NCBI RefSeq assembly: GCF_029814935.1
Contig: NZ_CP104582.1
Span: forward strand, 1,922,001 to 1,986,000
DNA from: Pseudomonas sp. GD03919
Lineage (GTDB): Bacteria; Pseudomonadota; Gammaproteobacteria; Pseudomonadales; Pseudomonadaceae
Direction of reading: 5' to 3'
DNA: 64,000 nucleotides
Shown: piece after piece, positions 39,904 through 48,641 of the stretch
Layout of the letters: every line of letters starts with the position of its first letter
Position numbering within the stretch: position 1 is the stretch's first letter
The notes under the pieces: model-generated
Database searches by the model: none
What the model saw: only the letters and a program-made list of their open reading frames with translations
Told to the model about the DNA's origin: nothing
Made by a program: the position numbers and the translations under genes

Positions 39904-41433
39904 GTGGAGCGTTTATCCATGCGTAAAATCCGAGAGGTGTTACGCCTCAAGTTCGACTGCGGCCTGTCCGTGCGCAAGATCGCCCGCAGCCTGGGCATTG
40001 GCCACAGCAGTGCCGGTGATTACCTCTGCCGTTTTGCCGCCAGCGGCCTCACCTGGCCCTGTTCGTTGTCCGATGCCGAGTTGGAGCAGCAACTGTTCCC
40101 GCCGGCCCCGGCGGTTGCCAGTGAGAAGCGGCCTTTACCCGATTGGGCATGGGTGCATGCCGAACTGCGCCGCCCCGGGGTGACCCTGGCGCTGCTCTGG
40201 CAGGAGTACCGCCTGAGCCAGCCTCAGGGCTTTCAGTACAGCTGGTTCTGTGAGCACTACCGAGCCTGGCAGGGCAAGTTGGACGTGGTGATGCGTCAGG
40301 AGCACCGCGTCGGCGAGAAGCTGTTCGTCGACTATGCCGGCCAGACGGTGCCGGTTATCGATCGCCACAGCGGCGAGATCCGCCAGGCGCAGGTGTTCGT
40401 CGCGGTGCTTGGCGCGTCCAGCTACACCTTCGCTGAAGCCACCTGGTCGCAGCAGCTGCCGGACTGGCTGGGCTCGCATGCCCGCTGCTTCGCCTTCCTC
40501 GGCGGCGTGCCGGAGATCGTGGTGCCGGACAATCTGCGAAGTGCCGTGAGTAAGAGCCATCGCTACGAGCCGGACATCAACCCCAGCTACCGCGATCTGG
40601 CCGAGCACTATGGCGTGGCGGTGGTGCCGGCGCGGGCACGCAAACCGCGCGACAAGGCCAAGGCCGAAGTCGGCGTGCAGGTGGTCGAGCGTTGGATCCT
40701 CGCCGCCCTGAGGAATCGGCAGTTCTTCTCCCTGGATGAACTCAACACGGCCATCGCCGGGCTGCTGGAGCGGCTCAATCGCCGCCCGTTTCGCAGGCTA
40801 CCGGGCTCCCGGCACTCGGCCTTCGAGGCTCTGGATCGTCCGGCGCTGCGCCCATTACCGGAGCAACCCTACGTCTATGCCGAGTGGAAGAAGGCGCGGG
40901 TGCACATCGACTACCACGTCGAGGTCGATGGGCATTACTACTCGGTGCCGTATCAACTGGTGAAGAAGCAGCTGGAGGTGCGCCTGACGGCGCGCACCGT
41001 CGAGTGTTTCCACGCCAACCAGCGGGTGGCCAGCCACCTGCGCTCAATGCACAAGGGCAGGCACAGCACGCAGGCCGAGCACATGCCCAAAAGCCATCGC
41101 GAGCATGCCGAGTGGACGCCACAGCGGCTGATCCGCTGGGCCGAGCAGACCGGGCCGAACACCGCCGGCGTGATCCGGCACATCCTCGAACGGCGCATCC
41201 ATCCGCAGCAGGGCTACCGGGCCTGCCTGGGCATCCTGCGCCTGGGTAAAACCCACGGTGAGGCGCGTCTGGAGTTGGCCTGCCGTCGCGCCATCAGCCT
41301 CGGCACGTGCAGCTACAAGAGCCTCGAATCGATCCTACGCCAGGGGCTGGAAAACCTGCCGCTAGCTCAAACCAACCTGCCGCTACTGCCGGACGACCAC
41401 GCCAACCTGCGCGGATCCGCCTACTACCACTGA
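39904..41433 (+). CDS. istA: IS21 family transposase IstA
   Basis: 509-aa DDE transposase. An N-terminal HTH (RKIREVLRLKFDCGLSVRKI) binds the repeated ends. The catalytic core begins with GEKLFVDYAGQTVPV, followed by VFVAVLGASSYTFAEATWSQ, the second Asp in EIVVPDNLRSAV and the Glu further on. The C-terminal Mu-like beta-barrel region (VEVDGHYYSVPYQLV) is typical of IstA. GTG start at 39904. It is followed by istB with a 17-bp gap. Confidence 0.95.
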   Translation: MERLSMRKIREVLRLKFDCGLSVRKIARSLGIGHSSAGDYLCRFAASGLTWPCSLSDAELEQQLFPPAPAVASEKRPLPDWAWVHAELRRPGVTLALLWQEYRLSQPQGFQYSWFCEHYRAWQGKLDVVMRQEHRVGEKLFVDYAGQTVPVIDRHSGEIRQAQVFVAVLGASSYTFAEATWSQQLPDWLGSHARCFAFLGGVPEIVVPDNLRSAVSKSHRYEPDINPSYRDLAEHYGVAVVPARARKPRDKAKAEVGVQVVERWILAALRNRQFFSLDELNTAIAGLLERLNRRPFRRLPGSRHSAFEALDRPALRPLPEQPYVYAEWKKARVHIDYHVEVDGHYYSVPYQLVKKQLEVRLTARTVECFHANQRVASHLRSMHKGRHSTQAEHMPKSHREHAEWTPQRLIRWAEQTGPNTAGVIRHILERRIHPQQGYRACLGILRLGKTHGEARLELACRRAISLGTCSYKSLESILRQGLENLPLAQTNLPLLPDDHANLRGSAYYH

Positions 41434-41450
41434 CCCCAAGGAAACTCACC

Positions 41451-42206
41451 ATGCTGCCCCATCCGACCCTGGACAAGCTGCAAACCCTGCGCCTGCACGG
41501 CATGCTCAAGGCGCTGAACGAACAACTGAAAACCCCGGACATCGACAGCCTGAGTTTCGAGGAACGCCTCGGCCTGCTGGTCGACCGCGAGCTGACCGAA
41601 CGCGACGACAAGCGCCTGAGCAGCCGCCTGCGCCAGGCCCGGCTCAAGCACAACGCCTGCCTCGAAGACATCGACTACCGTAGCCCGCGCGGACTGGATA
41701 AGGCGCTGATCTTGCAACTGAGCAGTGGCCAGTGGCTGCGCGACGGCCTCAACCTGATCATCGGCGGCCCCACCGGTGTCGGTAAAACCTGGCTGGCCTG
41801 CGCCCTGGCCCACCAGGCCTGCCGGGAGGGCTACAGCGTGCGCTACCTGCGCCTGCCACGTTTGCTGGAAGAACTGGGTCTGGCTCATGGCGACGGCCGC
41901 TTCGCCAAGCTGATGAGCAGCTACGCCAAGACCGACCTGCTGATCCTCGACGACTGGGGCCTGGCCCCGTTCACCGGCGAGCAACGGCGCGACATGCTGG
42001 AGCTACTGGACGACCGTTACGGCCAGCGCTCGACCATCGTCACCAGCCAGATGCCGGTGGACAACTGGCACGAACTGATCGGCGATCCGACCCTGGCCGA
42101 TGCCATCCTCGACCGCCTGGTGCACAACGCTTATCGGATCAATCTGAAGGGTGAATCAATGCGCAAACGGACGCAGAAATTGACGACGCCAGCCAACCCG
42201 GACTAA
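41451..42206 (+). CDS. istB: IS21 family ATPase helper IstB
   Basis: 251-aa AAA+ ATPase that clusters IstA and selects target DNA. Walker A is GGPTGVGKTWLACALAH, Walker B is LLILDDWGLAPF and sensor I is TIVTSQMPVDNWHE. It is intact, so the element should still be able to move if expressed. Confidence 0.95.
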   Translation: MLPHPTLDKLQTLRLHGMLKALNEQLKTPDIDSLSFEERLGLLVDRELTERDDKRLSSRLRQARLKHNACLEDIDYRSPRGLDKALILQLSSGQWLRDGLNLIIGGPTGVGKTWLACALAHQACREGYSVRYLRLPRLLEELGLAHGDGRFAKLMSSYAKTDLLILDDWGLAPFTGEQRRDMLELLDDRYGQRSTIVTSQMPVDNWHELIGDPTLADAILDRLVHNAYRINLKGESMRKRTQKLTTPANPD

Positions 42207-42311
42207 CAATGCCACCCCTGCGTCGCTGCGCTCCGACTGCCTGTCCGAATGAGCGTGGAACAGGTGTCCGGATCAGCGTGGGCTGAGTGTCCGAATGGCG
42301 TGGAATCCGCA

Positions 42312-42318
42312 GGTTGCC
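42312..42318. repeat. IS21 target-site duplication, right copy
   Basis: GGTTGCC directly after the ...ATCCGCA right end, identical to 39709-39715. Confidence 0.9.
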
Positions 42319-43035
42319 CCGTCGAGCAGCGATCGATCTGATGCCTCGTGGTGTTGGCAGGTTGATAAACAGTACCTGGATAATCAACTGACAACGGACG
42401 ACGGCATGACGGCCCTCTGGGGCCATTGGACGACCACCGATGCGGTCAACAGTGAAACGGTGTCGGTGGGGTCTGTGCTCGTTCCGTCTTGTCATGCGGC
42501 GGCCCTTCTAGCCGCCATGCAGACTAGCCCTAACCCAGGAGACATTTACCTTACAGACGCGGATCACACCGACTATCGGGAGGAGATTGATGATCCAGAG
42601 CTGAGGCTGCTCGGCTGGGTCAGGACGGGAAGCGACTCGTTGAGCCTTGACGAATATGACCCATGGGCTGGCAAGGTGGCCAACCCGGGCCCGCGGCCTT
42701 GTCAAAAAATCCTCAATGCCCTGAATCCGATGACGGATCCAGACGCACGATCGTGGACGCTACCAGACGGTGGCAGGGCGAGAAGCGAATCGTGGTCGCG
42801 CAGCACGGGCTACGGGGAGGAGCGCGATGTCCTGACCGGCACTCGGCTCAGCGCCGACGACAAGTTCATTCGTGCACTGTTGGATGGGCACCCGAACACA
42901 TCTCTGATCGTCTGCGTCAAGGTTCGCCGCAAGCCACCAAAAGACGAGACTGGCGACGATTACTACTACTTCTACAACTATCCCTACAACCGCTACTACT
43001 TGATCGGACACGATGGAATCACTAGATCGCTCTAA
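42319..43035 (+). pseudogene. avs3a: Displaced 3' part of the Avs3-like gene
   Basis: 238 codons in the same frame as 34175-39715 once the IS and one duplication are removed (...ILKVA joins PSSSDRSDASW). The fragment ends in an unusual Tyr/Asn-rich tail (DDYYYFYNYPYNRYYLIG). An ATG at 42295 inside the IS right end opens this frame with eight foreign residues, but no ribosome-binding site is visible. Separate translation is therefore doubtful. Confidence 0.85.
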
Positions 43036-43693
43036 GGCTGTCATCGGGCTCGGCAAGCGGATCGTTGCCGGCTTGACGCTCGGCGACGATGTCACTGCCC
43101 AATGGATGGCGCACCTATTAGCCGAGAAAATCTGCGCTGCTGAGGATGCGTCCGAAACTGTGCGAGATTCAGCGGTGGCGGAGTGCGTGGATGTCATCCT
43201 GAAACTCTGGGCGCACCGGTACACGTTGCCTCCGTACATGCGACCGCTGGGGGAGCTAGACCCACTGCTGCACACACTCAATTCCTTAGGTGTGAATGAG
43301 GCAGATGAACTCAGGTTTTTCGCGCGCCCACCTAGCAGCGAAGAGCTTGAAGGTGCTACAGAGGACGAGAAGAAGCTCTTCGAGTTCGCGATCGGAATTG
43401 ACCAGGCAGCCAGGGAGCTGATCCGTTACGCACTCAGCGTTGCCGCCGAACGGTCAGTCAACGTGGTCAAACCATGGCTAGAGGAGGTCGTCAAGGGCGG
43501 CTTGGAAGCAACCGTGGAGTTGCGGGTCTCAAGATTCGTCGCAGAAGGCTTGCTGAAAAGCCAAAAAGAGGCAAATAAACAGGCCATGCTCGACCGAGTC
43601 GATAGGCTGGAGAGCTTTGCGAAAGTAGCTTTGTCTCTGGCCGGCGAGATGAGAAAGATGCTTCCGCAAGATACCGAGGATTCGGGTGGCTGA
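43013..43693 (+). CDS. Small partner of the Avs3-like gene (Avs3b-like)
   Basis: 226-aa, almost entirely helical, acidic soluble protein with no catalytic motif or TM segment. It begins inside the last codons of the Avs3-like gene (23-bp overlap, different frame), so translation was coupled to it before the IS insertion. Avs3 systems are known to carry a second small gene, and size and position fit. The C-terminal 60 residues form a likely coiled coil (KSQKEANKQAMLDRVDRLES). With the IS upstream, its expression now depends on readthrough from the element. Confidence 0.6.
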   Translation: MESLDRSKAVIGLGKRIVAGLTLGDDVTAQWMAHLLAEKICAAEDASETVRDSAVAECVDVILKLWAHRYTLPPYMRPLGELDPLLHTLNSLGVNEADELRFFARPPSSEELEGATEDEKKLFEFAIGIDQAARELIRYALSVAAERSVNVVKPWLEEVVKGGLEATVELRVSRFVAEGLLKSQKEANKQAMLDRVDRLESFAKVALSLAGEMRKMLPQDTEDSGG

Positions 43694-44145
43694 GAAGAAA
43701 GGCTCCGCGATCCAGCGAAACGGTTTACGCCGCCGGACCTAGCGAGAGCTCCTGAGAAAGTAGATCAAGCCGGCGAACAACAGGACATCGATCGCCCTGT
43801 TGATCACCTGGGTGCTGGTGGACTGATTAAGTTAGAGGATGGCGAGCTGACCGAGTGGATACCGTGATGGTCACGCACGCCCTAGAGTTCGTACGACTTT
43901 TCCGCAAGTCCGATTGTTGAAGGCGCGCGAGTGCTCGGCGCTGAGGCTGAACCGCGTGACTGCCAACCGCATACGGCACCTTATTGCCAACTTGATGCTG
44001 TCAATTCTTTCCGGGCCGGGATAGGCGTCACCATCTTCCAGCCTGACTTCCCCGACTTCGGGCTTACAAAACAGTCTCTGGTGAACGGCTGCTATCAGCC
44101 TGACGCGGTCGCCCCGCGCGGGCGTTGCTACCGACCGCTCCTGGC
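43694..44145. other. 452-bp stretch without a recognised gene
   Basis: Frames are short and interrupted on both strands. The block around 43880-44000 looks like degenerate repeat-type sequence rather than a gene. It separates the Avs3-like unit from the dnaE2 remnant. Confidence 0.4.
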
Positions 44146-44957
44146 CGATCTCTGCCTTTGGTTCTCCTCCCCGGATCACCGAAAATCCCGGCTGCGGACA
44201 TCAAGGCCGGTCAGCAACGGGGTGAGATCGGTCAGCCGGCCGGCGATCACGTGGCGCACGCCATCCGCTGCTTCCAGGTGACCATCGATACGCAGCATCT
44301 GCGACTGCACCAGCACCCGTCGTTGGTGATCGGCCAGATCATGCCAGACCACCACATTGACCAGCCCGAACTCGTCCTCCAGGGTGACGAAGATCACCCC
44401 GCTGGCGGTCTGCGGGCGCTGGCGACCGATGACTAGGCCGGCGATGCTGACCGGGCGAGCCGGGCTCGACATCGAGCAGCTCACGCGAACTGCGGCAGCG
44501 CCGGGCTTTGAGTTGGCGGCGCAGCAGGGCCAGCGGATGTGGCCCGAGGGTGAAGTGGTAGCTGCGGCTCGAGTCCAGCCACCGCCCAGCGTGCCCGGTG
44601 GCGGTGTCCGGCGAGACCGCGCAGGGCGCCGGCGTCGGCCAGCCGTTCGCAGGCGCGGGTGTCGAGTCTGGCGCGCCGGCTGAGGTCTTCGACATCGGTG
44701 AACGGGCCTGCCTGGCGCGCTGCCTCGATGCGTCGTCCATCGGCTTCGCGCAGGCCCCGAATCACGCGCAGCCCCAGGCGAATCGCCGGCTGCGGGCTGC
44801 CGCTGTCCTCCAGGCTGCAGTCCCAGTCGCTGTAGCGTATGTCCGCCGGCCGCACCTCGATACCATGGCGGTGGGCATCCTGCAGTACCTGGTCGGGGCT
44901 GTAGAAGTCCATCGGCCAACTGTTGACCAGCGCGCAGGCATAGGCCGCCGGCTCGTG
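44146..44957 (-). pseudogene. Truncated, disrupted second copy of dnaE2 (3' part)
   Basis: It aligns base for base with 23449-24353, i.e. the last third of dnaE2 plus about 25 bp downstream, roughly nine positions in ten identical by eye. It has an extra base near 44459 (frameshift) and lacks about 100 bp of the intact copy at about 44550 (between GCCCGAGGGT and GGTAGCTGCGG). Homology stops abruptly at GGCTCGTG (44957). The 5' two thirds, imuA and imuB are missing. Not functional. Confidence 0.85.
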
Positions 44958-45037
44958 CCCGCCGGCGGTAGCACCGACCACCGGAACCGCCGGCCTGAGC
45001 CGCAGAGACGGCATGCCCGAGATTCAACGGGCGGGCC

Positions 45038-46108
45038 TCAGGAGCCGTCGGCGCCGCCCTGTGCATTCCTGGCGATGAACAGCGACCAGAACGCCACGAA
45101 CAGCGCGGCGACGACCGGCCCGGCGACGAAACCGGTCAAGCCGAACTGGGCCAGGCCGCCCAGGGTCGACAGCAGCACCAGATAGTCGGGCATACGGGTG
45201 TCCTTGCCGACCAGCAGCGGACGTAGCAGGTTGTCGATCAGGCCGATGACGACCGCGCCGACCGCCACCACGATTACCGCCTTGCTGATCGCGCCGGTCG
45301 CCAGCAGGTAGAGCGCCACCGGCCCCCACACCAGCCAGGCACCGACCGCAGGCAGCAGCGACAACACCGCCATCACCACGCCCCAGAGGATGGGTCCCTG
45401 GATGCCCAGCGCCCAGAACATCACACCGCCGATCGCCCCCTGCACGCCGGCGACCACGAGGTTGCCCTTGATGGTCGCCCTGACCACGACGGCGAACCGT
45501 TGGCCCAGCTCTCCCAGATAAGACTGTTCCAGCGGGATGGCCGAGCGCAGCAGCGCGACCAGTCCCGCACCGTCACGGAAAAAGAAGAACAGCAGGTACA
45601 GCATCAGCGCGAAGCCGACCGCCAGTTGCAGCGTGTCCTGGCCGATCCCGACCGCGCGTGCGGCGAGGAATTGTAGCGCCTGCGTCGCCAACTGCGATGC
45701 GCGCTCGCGCAACTGCGCGAACTCGTCCACGCCCAGGCGTTCGAGCCACTGCCAGGTCCAGGGCGGCGCGGCGTCGGCGACGCGCTGGATGCGATCGGCA
45801 ATGTCGCTGCCGCCGTCCTCCCTCAGCCTTGCGTAGAGATGGGCCATTTCCTGCACCAGCGAGGCCCCGACCAGGGTCACCGGAATCACCACCACAAGCA
45901 CGCACGTCAGCAGCGTGATCAGTGACGCTAGGCTAGGCTTGGCAGGTATCCGCGCCAGGATGCGCTCGTACGCCGGCCAGAACAGAACTGCCAGCGTCGC
46001 GGCCCAGAAGATCGCGGTGTAGAACGGCCGCAGCAGGACGGCGAACGCCAGCGTGACCAGTGCCAGACCGATGGCGAAGGTTCGGTTCTGTAGGACGGAT
46101 CGTTGCAC
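45038..46108 (-). CDS. AI-2E (PerM/YdiK) family membrane permease
   Basis: 356-aa inner-membrane protein with about eight TM helices. The N-terminal pair ([21 protein letters not shown]) and the conserved C-terminal region with [40 protein letters not shown] and [20 protein letters not shown] are diagnostic for the family. Members export or exchange diverse small solutes; only one E. coli member relates to AI-2. It is the last gene of a five-gene minus-strand group with envelope proteins. Confidence 0.9.
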   Translation of the reverse strand: MQRSVLQNRTFAIGLALVTLAFAVLLRPFYTAIFWAATLAVLFWPAYERILARIPAKPSLASLITLLTCVLVVVIPVTLVGASLVQEMAHLYARLREDGGSDIADRIQRVADAAPPWTWQWLERLGVDEFAQLRERASQLATQALQFLAARAVGIGQDTLQLAVGFALMLYLLFFFFRDGAGLVALLRSAIPLEQSYLGELGQRFAVVVRATIKGNLVVAGVQGAIGGVMFWALGIQGPILWGVVMAVLSLLPAVGAWLVWGPVALYLLATGAISKAVIVVAVGAVVIGLIDNLLRPLLVGKDTRMPDYLVLLSTLGGLAQFGLTGFVAGPVVAALFVAFWSLFIARNAQGGADGS

Positions 46109-46151
46109 GTCAGGCTTCCTCTTGCGCAGCCGGGTCAGGTCTGCTGCCCGC

Positions 46152-46601
46152 TCAGGACTTGCGCGAACCCAGCAGCCTACGCAACGCGCCCAGCAGGCCG
46201 ACGCCGAGCGCCAGGCTGCTGCTCAGGTTCTCGATGCGGTGCCCGGCCGCGTTGACCAGTTGCACCACGCCCTGCGTGTCGACCGTGACGGTTTCGAGCG
46301 CCGCCGCCTCCATCTCGGCGAGCGCATCCAGTTCGGGGGACTGCGGCTCGTGCAGGGTGTAGGCCAGCAGCACCAGCGCCGCGACCAGGTAGAGCGCCGC
46401 GATGGCCAGCGTCGCGCCGAGATCGCCGAGCGGCCCGCGGATGGCCAGGAACAGCGCATAGGTCGCCAGCCCGGAGGTGACGATGAACGCCGCGACGGCC
46501 AGTGCGGCGGTGATGCTGCGACGGATGAGTTGGCGCAGCAGAACCTGGCGGCGCAGCAACGCGATGCGGCCGTAGAGCTTTGCAGAGTTGAGCGTGGACA
46601 T
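46152..46601 (-). CDS. Holin-X-like (phage holin family III/DUF1469-type) membrane protein
   Basis: 149 aa with two adjacent TM helices (LAVAAFIVTSGLATYALFL and ATLAIAALYLVAALVLLAYTL) and a soluble C-terminus ending in a glycine-rich amphipathic stretch. It fits the small membrane proteins annotated as putative holin-X, which in chromosomal settings are not lysis proteins. The start MSTLNSAKLYG at 46601 was preferred over an upstream TTG. Confidence 0.7.
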   Translation of the reverse strand: MSTLNSAKLYGRIALLRRQVLLRQLIRRSITAALAVAAFIVTSGLATYALFLAIRGPLGDLGATLAIAALYLVAALVLLAYTLHEPQSPELDALAEMEAAALETVTVDTQGVVQLVNAAGHRIENLSSSLALGVGLLGALRRLLGSRKS

Positions 46602-46635
46602 GGAGGGGAGACCTTTCAAGGAAAGCAATAGTCGG

Positions 46636-46932
46636 TTAGCGGATCCGATGGCCGATGATGACGCCTGCGGCTAGGCCGATGCCCAGCGCAGCCAGCGCCG
46701 TCAGGCGTGGATACCGGTCCAGTTCGTCGCCGAACTCGTCGAGCGTGTCATGCGCGGCCTGCAGGAAGGCGTCGATCTCGTTCGGCGGCGACCCTGTCGC
46801 GTGCCCACGCGCTGCGTCTGCGGGGGCTGCTTCGGGCGCCTGCGGAGGGGCCTGGTCTTGCGGCTTCGAGCCTTGGCCGACCTGTGCGGCGATCTGCTCG
46901 CCAAGGGCCTGGATTTCATCTTTCAGACTCAT
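46636..46932 (-). CDS. DUF883/ElaB-like small membrane-anchored protein
   Basis: 98 aa with an N-terminal amphipathic helix (LKDEIQALGEQIAAQVGQG), a Pro/Ala/Gln-rich linker and a C-terminal glycine-zipper TM segment (LAALGIGLAAGVIIGHRIR). This layout matches the ElaB/YqjD/DUF883 group of tail-anchored, ribosome- or stress-associated proteins. Gap to the holin-like gene is 34 bp. Confidence 0.65.
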   Translation of the reverse strand: MSLKDEIQALGEQIAAQVGQGSKPQDQAPPQAPEAAPADAARGHATGSPPNEIDAFLQAAHDTLDEFGDELDRYPRLTALAALGIGLAAGVIIGHRIR

Positions 46933-47042
46933 CGTCTTTCCCCCTTCAGGTGGATTCTTGGGCAGTCACCTTCCTGCGCATGTGTCCGTCGGTTGGAAGC
47001 GGGAGCACGCGGGGAGTGCCCGAGTCTTCCGCGGGTGCGGCA

Positions 47043-47753
47043 TTACTTCTTGACCGCGTCTTTGATCGACTGGCGGATGGACGCATAGGTCTCGACGAAA
47101 AGCTGCTGGGCTTCCCCGTAGCTTTTCTTCGTGGTCTCCCAGACCTCGGAAGAGGCCTGGGAGACCCGCGCTTTGGTGTCCTCCACGCTGGCATCGAGCG
47201 CGGCGATGCGCGCGTCGATGGCCGTGCGCTGGTCCGTCGCGAGTTTGGACGCGTCGGCGCGCAGTTGCGCAAGCGCCTTCTGCTGCGCTTCGAGCTCTGC
47301 TTGCAGCACGGCACGCTGGGTGGCGATCGTGGCCTTGCTTTCCTCAAGGTACTTGTCGCGGGCGGCCTGGAAGGCGGCCCAATCGTCGTCGAGCGCCTGG
47401 CGCGCTTCGGCCACCTGGGCATCGCTCCAGTTCCTGGCGTTGGCCGCGGCATCCTGGGCCCGGCGCTGATAGGCATCGCGCTGCTTGCGCAGCTCCGCCA
47501 GATTGGCATCGGCCTTGGTGCGGGCTTCGCCGCTGAGCCTGCCGGCCTCGTCTTCGAGCACGGCGACGTTGGCATCGAGCTGGACCAGCCGCGCCTGCGA
47601 CCACGCCAGTGCCTGGCGAGCCCACGAGCGCTCATCCTGCGTGGCCGTTGAACTGGCCTGCGTTGCGGCCTCCTGCGCCAGCACAGGAGCGGCCGCGAGC
47701 AGTGCCGCCTGGGCAGCGAGTGCCAAGGCGACCGTGGAAATTCGACGTTTCAT
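47043..47753 (-). CDS. Periplasmic coiled-coil protein with signal peptide
   Basis: 236 aa. A clear Sec signal peptide ending AAPVLAQEA (cut near residue 26) precedes about 200 residues of almost continuous Ala/Gln/Glu-rich helix (ARTKADANLAELRKQRDAYQ). The composition resembles LEA or apolipoprotein-like helical proteins. No cysteine and no catalytic motif are present. It may protect or tether envelope components. Start chosen at 47753 for the signal peptide. Confidence 0.7.
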   Translation of the reverse strand: MKRRISTVALALAAQAALLAAAPVLAQEAATQASSTATQDERSWARQALAWSQARLVQLDANVAVLEDEAGRLSGEARTKADANLAELRKQRDAYQRRAQDAAANARNWSDAQVAEARQALDDDWAAFQAARDKYLEESKATIATQRAVLQAELEAQQKALAQLRADASKLATDQRTAIDARIAALDASVEDTKARVSQASSEVWETTKKSYGEAQQLFVETYASIRQSIKDAVKK

Positions 47754-47802
47754 GATGATCTCATCCTGATGATCCAAAATAGGCACAATGTGGCGCCTGG
47801 GT

Positions 47803-48411
47803 TCAGAAAACCTTGAAAAAGGCATCCTTGATCTTCTGGACCGTGACGTCGTGAGCGGCCTTGGCATCGGCGAAACCCTGCTTGACGGCATGCCAGGATT
47901 CGTCGCCGGCATCCTTGACCTCGCCGATGCGGGCCTGGAATTTCTCGGCCTCGGCGGACAGGCGAGCGAACGCGGCGTCGAGTTCGCCACGGGCCTTCTC
48001 GACCGCGTCGGCGGTCTGATCCCGCCAATCGTTGAGCGAGTTCTCCCAGGACAGGCGCTGGGCCTGAGCGCGAGCGCGAATGATGTGTTGCACCGTATCC
48101 GCCTGATCCTTGATGCTGGAGAGGAAGGCCTGGAAAGTGACTTCGGCTTCCGCCCATTCGTTTTCTATGGCCTCTTTGATTTCCTCGGCTCGTTGCTTCG
48201 CGACGTCCGTTTCCGATCGTAGATCGTCGCTGTATTCCCGTAGTCTCTCGCGAACCTGCTTCAGGCGGGTGAGGGAGCGATCCGCCTGTTGCTGGGCGTT
48301 GTCTTTCAGGTTTTCGGCGGCTTTTTCAACCTCCGAGATGGTCGTGTCCAGATCATCGAGCCGCCGTTTCGTCCAAACGATGAGTTCGTGTGCATTGGAT
48401 TTACCGGTCAT
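47803..48411 (-). CDS. Cytoplasmic coiled-coil protein
   Basis: 202 aa, highly charged and helical throughout, without signal peptide or TM (AENLKDNAQQQADRSLTRLK). Composition and length resemble the mature part of its downstream neighbour, suggesting a distant paralogue kept in the cytoplasm. It is the first gene of the minus-strand envelope group. Confidence 0.65.
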   Translation of the reverse strand: MTGKSNAHELIVWTKRRLDDLDTTISEVEKAAENLKDNAQQQADRSLTRLKQVRERLREYSDDLRSETDVAKQRAEEIKEAIENEWAEAEVTFQAFLSSIKDQADTVQHIIRARAQAQRLSWENSLNDWRDQTADAVEKARGELDAAFARLSAEAEKFQARIGEVKDAGDESWHAVKQGFADAKAAHDVTVQKIKDAFFKVF

Positions 48412-48463
48412 GGGATACTTCCTCTCTGCATGGGTTTTGATTGGCTGCTTGCAAAATGATCAA

Positions 48464-48493
48464 GCCGGGACGGATCCAGAACAACGTCCCGGC
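48464..48493. repeat. Inverted repeat in the divergent region before the AraC gene
   Basis: GCCGGGACG and CGTCCCGGC arms (9 bp each) are separated by 12 bp between the coiled-coil gene (-) and the AraC-family gene (+). It could be an operator or a hairpin. Confidence 0.45.
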
Positions 48494-48641
48494 ATACCTT
48501 TAAAAATGTCCGGTGGTACCGTGTAGGGCTGACCTCAGACCACTTCTGATGAAGCTGCTGACATTGATCTGCGTCACTTGGAAGCGTCTGCCGTATAGCT
48601 AGCGTTCTAGGCATGCGGCAATGGCCAGAGGTGGGAATGCG

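Larger units (their letters stand above)
39716..42311. mobile_element. Complete IS21-family insertion sequence (2596 bp)
   Basis: Both ends start TGCGGATTCCACGC in inverted orientation. Inside each end are several repeats of the TTCCACG...ATCCGGACA type, the multiple transposase-binding sites typical of IS21. It carries intact istA and istB and is flanked by a 7-bp direct duplication GGTTGCC. It interrupts the Avs3-like gene after codon 1847. Confidence 0.95.

Noticed and set aside
42295..43035. Independent gene starting at the ATG inside the IS21 right end
   Set aside because: The first eight codons are IS end sequence with no RBS, and the rest continues the interrupted Avs3-like frame exactly.
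43871..44179. 102-codon - strand frame upstream of the dnaE2 remnant
   Set aside because: Its reading looks like translated intergenic repeat sequence, it has no RBS, and it overlaps the remnant's flank.
45038..46108. Quorum-sensing AI-2 exporter
   Set aside because: Family name only; no luxS or lsr context, and most members carry other solutes.
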